NCBI GenBank assembly: GCA_001604065.1 | Contig: LVAO01000001.1 | Span: forward strand, 1-64,000 | Reading direction: 5' to 3' | Origin: Clostridiales bacterium Firm_09 | GTDB taxonomy: Bacteria; Bacillota; Clostridia; Christensenellales; DTU072 | Length of the DNA stretch: 64,000 nucleotides | Shown: positions 18,101-26,977 of the stretch, in pieces | How the letters are laid out: each line of letters opens with the position of its first letter | How positions within the stretch are numbered: the first letter of the stretch is position 1 | Made by a program: the position numbers and the translations under genes | The notes under the pieces: generated by a model | What the model saw: the letters and a program-made list of their open reading frames with translations, nothing else | Told to the model about the DNA's origin: nothing | Databases searched by the model: none

Positions 18101-18758
18101 AAACATAGCGCGCTGCTACTCGACAGGCAGTGTGGCATGTACGGGAAGCGATCTCAACACCAAAGAAATTTATGCGGGCGGTTTTGCGGGATACAATCTT
18201 GCCGGTCTTATATCGGACTGTTATGCAAAAGGCAATGTCAGCGTCAATTGTTCAACGACAGGGAGCTATAATGATGCATACGCATTTGCCGGCGGATTCT
18301 CGGGCTATTGCAACGGAAATATAATTTGTTCATATTCTACGGGCACTGTATCCGCCGTAGCAGACTCTGTTATGGATACAAGAAGCTACGCTTACAGCGG
18401 AGGCTTTGCGGCTTACTATTTCAGCGGTGCGACAGGTTCTTGTTTTGCAACGGGCAACGTCTATACGGAAACCAGAATAGGTTCGCAAGCCTATGCGGGA
18501 GGCTTCACCGGACGGGAAATATCCGTCTGCAATGGTTACAGATGCTCTTCCCAAAGCATTACCAGCGGACCAAAAGGAGGCATATTCTCTATATGCGGCA
18601 CAGAGACAACCTTGCAGAATCTGCAATCCGAAGCCTATCTTACCGTTACAGTCGGATTCGGCAAATATCTCTCTGAGGAAGACAGGGCAGTACATCCCGG
18701 CAATGTCTGGAACTTTGCACCCAATCAATATCCCGTTTTATATTGGCAGTTGCAATAA
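15150..18758 (+). CDS. Large surface lipoprotein with InlB-type and GLUG repeats
   Basis: This 1202-residue exported protein has a signal peptide with hydrophobic core (residues 7-25) and a probable lipobox ending at Cys26 (VLAAAC, slightly off consensus). Residues about 35-125 resemble a cadherin-like beta-sandwich. InlB B-repeat-like units lie at about 130-184, 190-259 and 556-630 (GFTFSGW, GYGFAGWYY, AFAGWYY), enclosing four tandem ~70-residue repeats (263-332, 336-405, 408-477, 481-551) each with GYTWLGWYE-like and MPxxN motifs. From about 633 to the end it is a GLUG-type beta-helix with repeated AGGLVG and GxxxxCYxxGxV units. There is no LPXTG. A GGAGG 10 bases upstream sets the start. 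An adhesive or cell-wall role is likely; the ligand is unknown. Confidence 0.85.
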   Translation: MRFRKCILLSIVVMTVILMAVLAAACNRETVQKNNQSELISVTGGAVGENGAYFETPNTTDTLSMGSLVSVSEGATWQLCSDEDGQMPYATKDITQLQNGLNTFYIKVTAEDNSRSNVYKLEIYKNYYVTITYMYGQTVYQTEQALTHTVLGSGPAISKEGFTFSGWGCEGHFVIGPATFYASWLANTYMINLNPGEGEVSAAFAEISYDSVYQLPVPTREGYGFAGWYYGNTQMTDSSGYGISRWNIADDATLTAKWAANFYNVTANKNISAAGTVAGAGSKEYLSSVTLTASANAGYTWLGWYDGDTLLTAEEEYSFTMPMNDVAYTAKWASYGVTINKNISVAGGVSGNALRVTAGQQHTVEATTLTGYTWLGWYEDGELVSEERVYQFIMPAKNVVLVATWGHFSLAFSANISAAGWVGGDSGFISAGTSCNVSATTYSGYTWQGWYEGETLVSTDQTYSFLMPARNYILQATWGDYSITVIKNIPAAGSISGASGRTEAGTSCFNQASTVEGYTFLGWYEGNDLLSSEIRYEYTMPYRNFVLTACWEANIYQVILDANGGGALDPDTFDMTFGEDFSLPVPVLRYYAFAGWYYVNGSYTMQVTDSEGGCFSGWNIAENVTLTALWSADTMDEYIVDADDLKAISLTGSYALLNDIDLGGEEWEPIGDNYSPFSGTLEGNHHTISDFKITVNTSYCGLFGALTGTVSNLNLEDVIILQNMPENIFAGCLAGCFNGTIANCGAEGEMTISANTAGIYVYINAGGLVGKCESEGVIIDSRADVDIAAAIYQADRSYLRVGGLAGISGGELIDCNASGDIQSELYQRHYNYAGGLVGDNTGTIDGCHAEGDVSTNAPVSLSTAIEVYAGGICGDNGGVISDSYYDTGNVLAQGANATIYAGNIAGRSKASSTVLRCAAVSGIRAKMSNKNTSIISNVYVGGLIGYTAGTLENSYHAAGTVEGEINYSFGNLYAGGVCGYMNGGNIARCYSTGSVACTGSDLNTKEIYAGGFAGYNLAGLISDCYAKGNVSVNCSTTGSYNDAYAFAGGFSGYCNGNIICSYSTGTVSAVADSVMDTRSYAYSGGFAAYYFSGATGSCFATGNVYTETRIGSQAYAGGFTGREISVCNGYRCSSQSITSGPKGGIFSICGTETTLQNLQSEAYLTVTVGFGKYLSEEDRAVHPGNVWNFAPNQYPVLYWQLQ

Positions 18759-18785
18759 TCCAGATTTTACACAACATCTTCACCG

Positions 18786-18816
18786 GGTCAACACGGCGGA
18801 CGTGTTGACCTTTTTT
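18786..18816 (+). terminator. Terminator of the repeat lipoprotein gene
   Basis: A perfect 10-bp stem GGTCAACACG/CGTGTTGACC with a five-base loop followed by six T. Its 3' arm contains the -35 box of the next promoter. Confidence 0.92.
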
Positions 18817-18833
18817 ATACTCTATAGTATACT
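18805..18833 (+). promoter_or_regulatory. Promoter of the 521-residue protein/ABC operon (leaderless candidate)
   Basis: TTGACC (18805-18810), 17-bp spacer, TATACT (18828-18833). The ATG at 18842 follows after eight bases, matching the expected transcription start. The -35 lies in the 3' arm of the upstream terminator. Confidence 0.75.
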
Positions 18834-18841
18834 TAGGATGC

Positions 18842-20407
18842 ATGAAACAACGGATATTTTTGCAAAAGAAACTGTTTGCAGTTGTTGCGCCTTTGGTGGC
18901 CATTGTTCTGATAGCTTCGCTTGTCATTGCTTCGGTCGTGCTGCAGAATCAGAATAAGGTCACTCCGGCGGGCAGGATCGGCAGAGGGCAGGACGGACAA
19001 GCGTACGAGATTATTTCGGATGCTCCTTTTCAGTACGATATTTCCGTATACACATCCGTGGCATCCGATGTCGAGAAATATCTTAAAATGCTGTTTGGCA
19101 TCGATACTGTAAATGCGATGACAAGCGTGGGCATCAGTGTTTCGCGCAGGGTAAGCGATATCATTATCAATGCCTTCCGGATGGCGCGTGTGCCTTCGGA
19201 AAAGGCATTGGCATTTGGACGATATCTTGCTTCCACCGCCCAAAAAGTCAATGATTATTATCAGTACGAAATGCCCGTCTTTGACGCGGGTGAATATACT
19301 TACACAATACCTTACAACCCCGAAACCGGCAGCGTTCTGATGATCTTCCTGTTCCGAATGTATGTTTATGAATTTCAAAAGGACGAACAGGGCAATCTTG
19401 TGCTGGATGAAGACGGAAGGCCGATTGTTATCGGTCAGAAATTCAATACGTCGCCCGCTCTTTTTGACAGCATGGTGAAAGGCTTGGACCTGGGCAGTAT
19501 TTATCAGGAAATCCTCAAGGAAACCGGCATGAATCCCGAAGAAGCGGGCAGAGTTCTTTATCAGATAGCCTTGGCATTAAGCGGAGAAGATGATCAGGAA
19601 CTTATACGCGAGCTTGGGGAAGAAAGCTTTGTTGTGCTGTTTTCGCGCACCGCGGTTGCGGCAAACGAAATCCCCCTTCTTTTGGCGGGCAGTTCTCTTG
19701 CGTCGGCGAGGATGGCAGCCGAACTTGTATATGAGCTGGGTGCGCAGTACCGCAAAATAATAGATACTTTTGGTGCGGAGAATCTCAATAAACTCTTTGG
19801 CGGAGTGATACTGGATAATTTTCTTGTTGATATGGAGCAGCCCGGTTATGCCGGATATGTGATGAAGATGATAGCGGAGACACAGAATATATTTGGCTAT
19901 TCTGTTGCGTTCATGTCAGAATTTTTCACATGCCTGGACAACAAGATTGCCTATTCTTATTATGATTTTGCCCTTGACGGCGGTGATAAAAGCAAAGCGT
20001 TGACTGCCCTTTATATCGGGAAGGCGGCGGCGAAGGCTTTTTCTTACGCATCGGCCGTTACAGGAATTTCTGCGGCCGAAGCGGGGGATAAGCTTGCCAA
20101 AATCAACACCTATCTCTATCTCATATCCAATGAGGAGCAGGAAAATGCGCCGGGTTATGAAGAAGTCTATGCCGCCGAGAGTGCAAAGACCGCCGCAACG
20201 CTTCATGCCATAGAACACCTTGCCGCCCTTGCCGAAGGCGGAGAAAAAGAAGAAATCATTGATGACGAAGCGCTTCTTGAAGAAATTCGAATCAGCACGG
20301 ATACCGTACTGGGATATACGCCGGAGATAGAAGAGGGGCTCAAAATGAGTGCGACGCTCATCGCATTCAATTATTTGGTTTACTATTTTATGTCGATGGA
20401 GGAATAA
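18842..20407 (+). CDS. Unrecognised N-terminally anchored extracytoplasmic protein
   Basis: I do not recognise this 521-residue protein. It has a short basic N-terminus (KQRIFLQKK) and one strong membrane helix (about 12-35), with no lipobox Cys, so it is probably anchored with the remainder outside. The rest is mostly predicted helical, acidic towards the C-terminus (EEEIIDDEALLEEI-like region), with a hydrophobic last stretch. No enzyme motif is visible. It starts a three-gene operon: its stop is three bases before an ABC ATPase, followed by an FtsX-type permease with overlapping start. A partner, accessory or substrate-handling subunit of that transporter is the natural guess, but this is inference. 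Confidence 0.8.
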   Translation: MKQRIFLQKKLFAVVAPLVAIVLIASLVIASVVLQNQNKVTPAGRIGRGQDGQAYEIISDAPFQYDISVYTSVASDVEKYLKMLFGIDTVNAMTSVGISVSRRVSDIIINAFRMARVPSEKALAFGRYLASTAQKVNDYYQYEMPVFDAGEYTYTIPYNPETGSVLMIFLFRMYVYEFQKDEQGNLVLDEDGRPIVIGQKFNTSPALFDSMVKGLDLGSIYQEILKETGMNPEEAGRVLYQIALALSGEDDQELIRELGEESFVVLFSRTAVAANEIPLLLAGSSLASARMAAELVYELGAQYRKIIDTFGAENLNKLFGGVILDNFLVDMEQPGYAGYVMKMIAETQNIFGYSVAFMSEFFTCLDNKIAYSYYDFALDGGDKSKALTALYIGKAAAKAFSYASAVTGISAAEAGDKLAKINTYLYLISNEEQENAPGYEEVYAAESAKTAATLHAIEHLAALAEGGEKEEIIDDEALLEEIRISTDTVLGYTPEIEEGLKMSATLIAFNYLVYYFMSMEE

Positions 20408-20410
20408 GCG

Positions 20411-21142
20411 TTGATTATTGCCGAACACATTACCAAAATCTACAACGGCAGCCAGAAGGTGCTGGATGACGTCAGTTTAGAAATCAGAAAAGGTGACTTT
20501 CTTTCGGTCATCGGCGCTTCCGGCTCCGGCAAATCGACGCTTCTCAGTATTCTGGGCGGCATTGATCGCCCGACCAGCGGCAAGGTGGTCATGGAAGGTG
20601 CAGAAATCAGCGCTCTGCCGCAAAAAGAGCTTGCGCGGTTGCGGAGGACGCGCATCGGTTTTGTCTTCCAATTTTTTAACCTCGCCCCGTATCTGACGGT
20701 GTATGAAAACATCATGCTTCCTCTTATTCTGGACGGCAAGCGCACCGCGGCGTATGAGAAAAAGACGCTGCAATTAATGGACTATCTTGGCATTGCCGCC
20801 CAAAAAGATAAACTTCCTTCTACGCTTTCGGGCGGCGAACAGCAGCGGGCCGCCATTGCCCGCGGACTTATTTTTGATCCGGAGGTAATCTATCTGGATG
20901 AGCCGACGGGCAATCTGGACAGCCGCACGGGCAAGGAGACGATGGAGCTTCTTGCGCGCATCAATAAAGAGATGGGCACGACGATTGTGCAGGTGACCCA
21001 CAGCATGGACAACGCTGCCTACGGAAACCGGATTATCGAAATAGCGGATGGAAGAATTGTCAGCAAAGAGCAGTCCGAAACGCCTTCTTCGGTTGCCCAA
21101 AAAGAAGAAATCAAGCATTCCGGAGAAGTGAGCGAATCATGA
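20411..21142 (+). CDS. ABC transporter ATP-binding protein, MacB/LolD type
   Basis: This 243-residue ATPase has Walker A GASGSGKST (35-43), Q-loop VFQF (85-88), signature LSGGEQQR (139-146) and Walker B VIYLDEP (159-165) followed by the TGNLD D-loop typical of the MacB/LolD/FtsE exporter class. The start is TTG at 20411, backed by GGAGG eight bases upstream that overlaps the end of the previous gene. The stop overlaps the permease start (ATGA). It powers the adjacent FtsX-family permease; the substrate is unknown (lipoprotein, peptide or mechanotransmission). Confidence 0.93.
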   Translation: MIIAEHITKIYNGSQKVLDDVSLEIRKGDFLSVIGASGSGKSTLLSILGGIDRPTSGKVVMEGAEISALPQKELARLRRTRIGFVFQFFNLAPYLTVYENIMLPLILDGKRTAAYEKKTLQLMDYLGIAAQKDKLPSTLSGGEQQRAAIARGLIFDPEVIYLDEPTGNLDSRTGKETMELLARINKEMGTTIVQVTHSMDNAAYGNRIIEIADGRIVSKEQSETPSSVAQKEEIKHSGEVSES

Positions 21143-23655
21143 AACCGCTTCTCCGACATACCCTGAGAAGCGCATACGACAGTAAGGCGCAGGTAATAAT
21201 TATCGTCTTGACGGTTGCGGTTGTCACGGCGATGATGTTTGTTTCGCTGACGATTTCGGATGTTTTTTATCAGGTCAACATGATCGAAAACGAGCGTGTT
21301 TCGCAAGGTTCCGATATGCTTCTGGGCTCCAATCTCAGCATGCAGGAATATTTCAGCCGTGCAAGGGTAGAGAGCGTTCTGACAGAAGAGCCGCAGGATA
21401 TTGCCTTGGCAGAATATTTTCTCAAATTCACGACGGTTATGAAGTTTGAGGACAGCACAAGAGCGGTTCTGCTGGAAGCCACCGACCTCAATCAATATCT
21501 GGCATTGCATGATATCGGCTATATAGAAAAAGACGAAGGCAAAAGAGGTGCGTCCGGAGAAATGCCCGTAATCGTCGGCAAATCCTTTGCCGAAAATGCC
21601 GGACTTCATGCCGGAGACGAAATTGAGCTCTATATCGCTTCTTACAATAAGTATGTCCGGACATATATCGCTTATGTTGCCGCCGACGAGGGAATTTTCC
21701 GTTCTGCCGTCAACATAAATGTACTGGCGGATTTTTCTCTGGTCGGCAATTACGGCATGGTCAGCGCAGTGTATATCACGTTTTCCGATCCCGGTTTGTT
21801 TGAAAAATATGCAAATAGATTTGCGGAGATTCTGCCGTCAGTCCCATGTCTGGAAGGCAGTGATTATACCGGCGCAAAAAACATCGTGTTTAATAATACG
21901 CTGCTCTTTGCCATCGGCGTCGCCTTTGTGACGGCAACCATGTCGCTCATTTTAATGACGTCCTACATGGTTATTGCACGAAAGCGCACAAGAGAAATGG
22001 TTGTCTTTAAGGCGGCGGGAGCATCTCCCGCACAGACGGCTCTTATCATGCTGACAGAGGTCACGTTTTATGCCATGACAGGCGCCGCAATCGGTCTTGC
22101 GCTCGGCAGGTTATTGATGCAGATTATTATTCAAAACCTTGCTCCTTATTCTGTCAGCTTTTTCGCGTATCCCTTCTGGAAATTTGCGGCAAGCGCATTC
22201 ATTGCGGCAGGGGTAACCATTATATCATCATTGGTACCCATTATCCGCATCAGCAGACAAACGATACATGAGCTTCTTTCACAAAGCCCGCGTATTGCCG
22301 GATCGCCGAGGCCGATTGGCTTTCTTATTGCGACAGCATGTGCGGCCGGGCTGCTTGCCGCTACGTATTTTCTTGAAGGAATCTTGTTGGCGATCATCAG
22401 TCTGCTGGATATTGCCGCAATCATCCTATGGATTGTCTTGGCAGTCCCTTTGATCCTGAAGGGTGTGACGCTCCTGCTGTCAAAAATCAAAAAAGACGGC
22501 GGGTTTGGCTTAGGCGCGCTTACTCCGAATCGCAACAAAGCGATGCAGACCATTACCGCGCTCATTGCGGTCGTGATAGCTTTTTCTTTTATAGTGGTGC
22601 AAATTGTGGCTTTGGTCAAATATGCGGTTACGCCCTTTGAGGCAAGATATTCTGCCGATGCGGTTGTTCTGGTCGAAAGTGAAACGAGCATGGAACAGCG
22701 TTACAGGCTGTACAATTCGCTCTGGGACGAAGGTGTCTCGTTTGTTGGTTATATGCATGGAGTCGAGTTCAGGCTTCCCATGGGCAAAATGGATCTTGCG
22801 GACGGAGAAAAATTCTGCACTATATACGGAGTCAACAGTGCCGAAATGCTTGCGCACTGTGCGCCCGGTCTGCAGCCCGGTACATTGGAGCGTTGGGACT
22901 CATTGGAAAATCCCATTGTGCTTACACAAGACATGCTGTTGCGTTTGGGTCTGAAAATCGGGGATGAAATATCCTTTGTCCCATTTGATGAAGATTATCG
23001 GAGCAAGGTAAAAACCTTTACCGTTGCCGGCGTGGACACAACAGTAACCCGTTATGACAGAATCGGTTTTGTACGCTTTGAAGAACTGGAAGCTTTTCCC
23101 GGAGGGTTGACTTATTTTATTGATTACGGTGCGGGCGGCGCAGATACTTTATCCGACTTGATCCAGGCTGTTGATGCTCAGGACCTTACAAGATCGTTTG
23201 TTCTGACCTTTGAAGAATATGCAAGTGCCGGAGATGACAGCCTGGAAGGCATTTTGGGAATAATGACTTTTATGCAGTATGCGGTCATTGCAGTCGGGCT
23301 GATCGGCATGATCAATGTTGCGGTTGTAACCGTATTTGATCGAAAAACCGAGTTCGAACTATACAGGCTTTGCGGTTTATCCAGACGAGGTTACATGAGT
23401 TTTTCTGCCGCAGAAGGACTCTCCGTATCTTTTTCGGGTGGACTGATCGGATTTGCCGTATGTATTGTACTCAATCGTCTTTTGCCCGTTTTTGTAGGTA
23501 TTGTGGATAAATATCTCTATTTTGCGCCGGTATCCGCACTTTCCGCCGGATTGGCCGCATCAGGAATGGTTGTCTTTGCCGGCTGCTGGCAGCTGATTGC
23601 GGCCCTGAAAAGAGAAAACGTTGTGAGACCGATCAATGAACGCTATCTGCAATAA
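21139..23655 (+). CDS. FtsX-family ABC transporter permease
   Basis: This 838-residue membrane protein has two FtsX-like modules. An N-terminal helix (about 17-40) is followed by a large extracytoplasmic domain (about 45-250), then helices around 252-275, 300-325 and 350-370, further helices around 395-450 and 470-495, a second extracytoplasmic domain (about 500-700) and three terminal helices near 705-730, 755-785 and 795-820. This ten-helix plan is typical of large Bacillota FtsX-type permeases. It overlaps the ATPase gene by four bases. No associated two-component system is seen, which argues against a bacitracin-sensing module. Confidence 0.9.
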   Translation: MKPLLRHTLRSAYDSKAQVIIIVLTVAVVTAMMFVSLTISDVFYQVNMIENERVSQGSDMLLGSNLSMQEYFSRARVESVLTEEPQDIALAEYFLKFTTVMKFEDSTRAVLLEATDLNQYLALHDIGYIEKDEGKRGASGEMPVIVGKSFAENAGLHAGDEIELYIASYNKYVRTYIAYVAADEGIFRSAVNINVLADFSLVGNYGMVSAVYITFSDPGLFEKYANRFAEILPSVPCLEGSDYTGAKNIVFNNTLLFAIGVAFVTATMSLILMTSYMVIARKRTREMVVFKAAGASPAQTALIMLTEVTFYAMTGAAIGLALGRLLMQIIIQNLAPYSVSFFAYPFWKFAASAFIAAGVTIISSLVPIIRISRQTIHELLSQSPRIAGSPRPIGFLIATACAAGLLAATYFLEGILLAIISLLDIAAIILWIVLAVPLILKGVTLLLSKIKKDGGFGLGALTPNRNKAMQTITALIAVVIAFSFIVVQIVALVKYAVTPFEARYSADAVVLVESETSMEQRYRLYNSLWDEGVSFVGYMHGVEFRLPMGKMDLADGEKFCTIYGVNSAEMLAHCAPGLQPGTLERWDSLENPIVLTQDMLLRLGLKIGDEISFVPFDEDYRSKVKTFTVAGVDTTVTRYDRIGFVRFEELEAFPGGLTYFIDYGAGGADTLSDLIQAVDAQDLTRSFVLTFEEYASAGDDSLEGILGIMTFMQYAVIAVGLIGMINVAVVTVFDRKTEFELYRLCGLSRRGYMSFSAAEGLSVSFSGGLIGFAVCIVLNRLLPVFVGIVDKYLYFAPVSALSAGLAASGMVVFAGCWQLIAALKRENVVRPINERYLQ

Positions 23656-23733
23656 AGGATGCGAAAACATATTATAAGCGGCATTTTTATATTATAAATT
23701 ATATCTTTATATCCGGTTTTACCGTGCTTTCGG

Positions 23734-23762
23734 TTGCAAAACATGTCAGGATATGCTACACT
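23734..23762 (+). promoter_or_regulatory. Promoter of the acyltransferase-tyrS-yigZ-ilvE-recX operon
   Basis: TTGCAA (23734-23739), 17-bp spacer, TACACT (23757-23762). The five downstream genes have gaps of at most 19 bp or overlaps, so this is the likely operon promoter. Confidence 0.5.
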
Positions 23763-23832
23763 TACCTAAATAGAATATGGAACATGCCAGAAACATATCA
23801 TAGGATATCAGAAAATTGGTGATTCCAAGTTT

Positions 23833-25080
23833 ATGAGGTGTCTTTTGGGAAAGGAACAACCGTCCCGGATAGTCAAACCGAGATACAAGAAACCCAATCT
23901 GTTTGTATACGTCATTCTTCTTATAGGAAGTTGGATTCTCAGCATAATTTTCCGCGCTCATATTGTTGACCGCAAAGCTTTGAAGGCAGTCCGCTCCATA
24001 AAGGGACCGGTCCTGGTGCTTGGTACGCATCATGCCGGGACAGATTTTCTATTCATGACCCGTGTCATGGCGCCCAAAAGGATGAGTTTTGTGATTGCCG
24101 CCAATATGTTTTATGATAAACGCTATGCCGGCGCAATCCGCTTGATGCGCAATTCCATTCCCAAAAAACAATTTACGGCGGATTACGAGTGTGTTCGTTC
24201 CATAAAGAAGATGGTAGAATGCGGCATCAGTATCGGATTGTATCCGGAAGGCCGAGTATCTGTGGACGGCACCGAATCCTATATAAGCATTTCTATCGCA
24301 AAACTGATAAAATGGCTTAACATCCCTGTCGTGATGGTAAAAAATCTGGGCGGATATCTGTCCATGCCCAGATACAATTTCAAATTCCATATCGGCAAAG
24401 TCGAAATAACGGCGAAGCCTCTGTTTACCGCAGAACAAACGAAGACCTTGACCGCGCAGGAAATTCATGAAGTGCTTCTCAAAGAAATGCGCTACAATGA
24501 ATTCGAATATCAGGAGAAAAATCATATTGCGTTCGGCGGCAAGCGTCCTGCACTTGGTTTGGACCGTCTCTTGTATAAATGCCCCCGATGCGGCGCGGAG
24601 TTCCAGATGAAATCGGACTTCAATACTCTTTGTTGCAAGGCATGCGGCAACACCGCAACCATCGATAAATATGGCAAGATAATGCCGGTCGGCGAGGGCA
24701 TTGCTTATCCCAGAGTGGACCTTTGGTACAGATATCAGAAGGAAGAGGTAGAAAAAGAAATAGAAGCCGATGCGGAGTATTCGCTCAAATGCGAGGTCGG
24801 TCTGGCGATAAACGATGAGGCCACGGGAGAATTCAACAGCATTGAGCGTGGTACGCTGACGCTCACCAGACAAGGATATCATTACCAAGGAGAAACAGGA
24901 AGAGAACTCAGGTTTTCGATTGCAGGCACTCCCTCGATTGCTTTTGTTGTGGGAACCTCCATAGATTTCTTTGAAGATAATGTAATTTATCGTTTTTGCT
25001 TTGATCAGATATTCATGTCTACCAAATACAATATCGCAACAGAATTGCTTCACAGGAAATTTTATAAAGAAATCAGCTGA
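23833..25080 (+). CDS. PlsC-type lysophospholipid acyltransferase with C-terminal zinc ribbon
   Basis: This 415-residue protein has an N-terminal membrane segment (about 22-42) and a PlsC domain with the catalytic HX4D motif (His66-Asp71, in THHAGTD) and the EGR substrate motif (139-141). It probably acylates lysophosphatidate or a related acceptor at the membrane. The C-terminal 170 residues are unusual: a four-Cys zinc ribbon (Cys250, Cys253, Cys267 or Cys268, Cys271) followed by a beta-rich domain of unknown role. No good Shine-Dalgarno precedes the ATG. It is the first gene of an operon leading into tyrS. Confidence 0.82.
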   Translation: MRCLLGKEQPSRIVKPRYKKPNLFVYVILLIGSWILSIIFRAHIVDRKALKAVRSIKGPVLVLGTHHAGTDFLFMTRVMAPKRMSFVIAANMFYDKRYAGAIRLMRNSIPKKQFTADYECVRSIKKMVECGISIGLYPEGRVSVDGTESYISISIAKLIKWLNIPVVMVKNLGGYLSMPRYNFKFHIGKVEITAKPLFTAEQTKTLTAQEIHEVLLKEMRYNEFEYQEKNHIAFGGKRPALGLDRLLYKCPRCGAEFQMKSDFNTLCCKACGNTATIDKYGKIMPVGEGIAYPRVDLWYRYQKEEVEKEIEADAEYSLKCEVGLAINDEATGEFNSIERGTLTLTRQGYHYQGETGRELRFSIAGTPSIAFVVGTSIDFFEDNVIYRFCFDQIFMSTKYNIATELLHRKFYKEIS

Positions 25081-25099
25081 TACGGAGATCGGAATTTAT

Positions 25100-26347
25100 A
25101 TGGCACAGAATATCATGGATACGCTTCGCGAGCGGGGATTGATCAAACAAACCGTTTACGAAGAAGAACTTTATGAAAAACTCGGCAAAGAAAGCATGAC
25201 CTTTTATGTGGGTTTTGATCCCACGGCGGATAGCCTGCATGTGGGGCATTTTCTTGCTTTGATGGTAATGGGGCATATGCAGCGTGCGGGGCACAGGCCG
25301 ATCGTGCTTTTGGGCGGAGGAACCGCGATGGTGGGGGATCCCACCGGCAAATCCGACATGCGCAAGATGATGACTAAAGAAACGATTGATTACAATGTGG
25401 GACGTTTCCGCGAACAGATGGCCCGCTTCTTTTCCTTTGAAGGCGAAAATGCTGCAATAATGGTCAACAATGCGGATTGGCTTCTCAAGCTGAACTATGT
25501 GGATTTCATCCGCGATATCGGCGTGCACTTCAGCGTCAACCATATGCTTGCGGCGGAGTGCTTCAAATCGAGGATGGAAAAGGGTTTAAGCTTCCTTGAA
25601 TTCAATTATATGCTGATGCAGAGCTATGATTTTTTGGAGCTTTATAAAAAATATGGCTGTCTCCTCCAGCTTGGCGGTGATGACCAGTGGTCCAATATTT
25701 TGGGAGGAGCAGACCTTATCCGCAAAAAAGAGGGTGTTACCGCTTATGCGATGACGTTCTCGCTTCTGTTGACCTCAGAAGGCAAAAAAATGGGCAAGAC
25801 GGAGAAGGGCGCCCTGTGGCTGGACAAAGAAAAAACCAGTCCCTACGATTTTTATCAGTATTTCCGCAATGTCGCAGATGCCGACGTAGAAAATTGCCTG
25901 AAATATTTAACTCTTTTGCCGATTGCCGAAATCGAGGCGATGACATCCTGCTATACAGAAGGTGAGCAGAACGGCAAAACCGTCCGCTTCTATGACAAGG
26001 CAATCAACCTTGCAAAAGAGCGCCTTGCCTATGAGGTTACCAAAATTGTCCACGGAGAGGCAGAGGCGAAAAAAGCGAGAGAGCAGGCGCGGGGTGCATT
26101 CGGCGATGGCGAAGAGATGCCTGAGGCAGTGATGCCGTCAGGGGTATCCAGGATTGTCGACCTTATAACGGCGCTTTCTCTTGCCCCTTCCAAAGGGGAA
26201 GCGAGGCGTCTTATTGAAGGCGGCGGAATCCGGATTGACGATGCCGTTGTCGACGATGTGGCGGCAGCGCTCACCGAAGAACAAATCAAAAAAGGCTTTG
26301 TTATCCATAAGGGCAAAAAAGTGCATCTCAGGGTGCGCCCTTCATGA
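25100..26347 (+). CDS. tyrS: Tyrosyl-tRNA synthetase
   Basis: This 415-residue class I synthetase charges tRNA-Tyr. The HIGH-type motif HVGH is at residues 47-50, the KMSKS equivalent is KMGKT, and the C-terminus is an S4-like RNA-binding domain (from SRIVDLI to the end). The start MAQNIMD is chosen because GGAG lies about 14 bases ahead and the 33 codons upstream overlap the acyltransferase. No T-box leader precedes it; it is embedded in an operon. Its stop overlaps the yigZ start (ATGA). Confidence 0.96.
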   Translation: MAQNIMDTLRERGLIKQTVYEEELYEKLGKESMTFYVGFDPTADSLHVGHFLALMVMGHMQRAGHRPIVLLGGGTAMVGDPTGKSDMRKMMTKETIDYNVGRFREQMARFFSFEGENAAIMVNNADWLLKLNYVDFIRDIGVHFSVNHMLAAECFKSRMEKGLSFLEFNYMLMQSYDFLELYKKYGCLLQLGGDDQWSNILGGADLIRKKEGVTAYAMTFSLLLTSEGKKMGKTEKGALWLDKEKTSPYDFYQYFRNVADADVENCLKYLTLLPIAEIEAMTSCYTEGEQNGKTVRFYDKAINLAKERLAYEVTKIVHGEAEAKKAREQARGAFGDGEEMPEAVMPSGVSRIVDLITALSLAPSKGEARRLIEGGGIRIDDAVVDDVAAALTEEQIKKGFVIHKGKKVHLRVRPS

Positions 26348-26967
26348 ACGATTATCTGAGCGTCGCGGGACTTTCGGAATACAGCTATGAAGTATCCCGC
26401 AGCCTCTTTGTCTGCCGGCTGTTTCCTGCGGATACTTTGGAAGAAGGTCAGAAGTCGGCAACCGGAATCCGGAAGCGATTTCCGGATGCGACTCACCATT
26501 GCTACGCCTTCATAGGACCTCCGGATTCTGGCATCCGCAAGTGCTCCGATGACGGTGAACCGCAGGGCACGGCGGGACAGCCGATTCTCGCCGTGCTGGC
26601 AAAGCATAATCTTTATGCGGTCTGTGCGGTTGTGACAAGATATTTTGGCGGCATAAAACTGGGTGCGGGCGGTCTGACCGGCGCGTACACCAAGGCAGCG
26701 GCGGGCGCGGTGGAGTCGGCAAAGATAATAAAATATGTCTGGTCGGCGGTATTCAGAGCAGAACTCACCTATGGCGAATACACAACGGCAGAAAAACGCT
26801 TCCGCGAAAGCAATATCAAAGTGTTGAAAACCATTTTTGACACACAGGTCACAACAGAATTTGCTGTTCCGTACGCAGAAGCAGAAAAAATCTCATGCTT
26901 TTTGGAGGAGCTTACTTCCGGGAAGCAGAGCCAACGGATTATCAACAACCAATATATCTTATATTAG
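26344..26967 (+). CDS. yigZ: YigZ/IMPACT family protein
   Basis: This 207-residue protein of the conserved IMPACT/YigZ family has the diagnostic block [21 protein letters not shown] and [16 protein letters not shown] within the N-terminal UPF0029 domain, followed by a ferredoxin-like C-terminal domain. The bacterial role is not firmly known (a translation or ribosome-linked function has been suggested for eukaryotic relatives). It is translationally coupled to tyrS and 10 bp ahead of the aminotransferase. Confidence 0.92.
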   Translation: MNDYLSVAGLSEYSYEVSRSLFVCRLFPADTLEEGQKSATGIRKRFPDATHHCYAFIGPPDSGIRKCSDDGEPQGTAGQPILAVLAKHNLYAVCAVVTRYFGGIKLGAGGLTGAYTKAAAGAVESAKIIKYVWSAVFRAELTYGEYTTAEKRFRESNIKVLKTIFDTQVTTEFAVPYAEAEKISCFLEELTSGKQSQRIINNQYILY

Positions 26968-26977
26968 AGGTATCATT

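Noticed and set aside
24049-25053. 334-codon open frame antisense to the acyltransferase
   Set aside because: It is a shadow of a gene with intact HX4D and EGR motifs; no ribosome-binding site.
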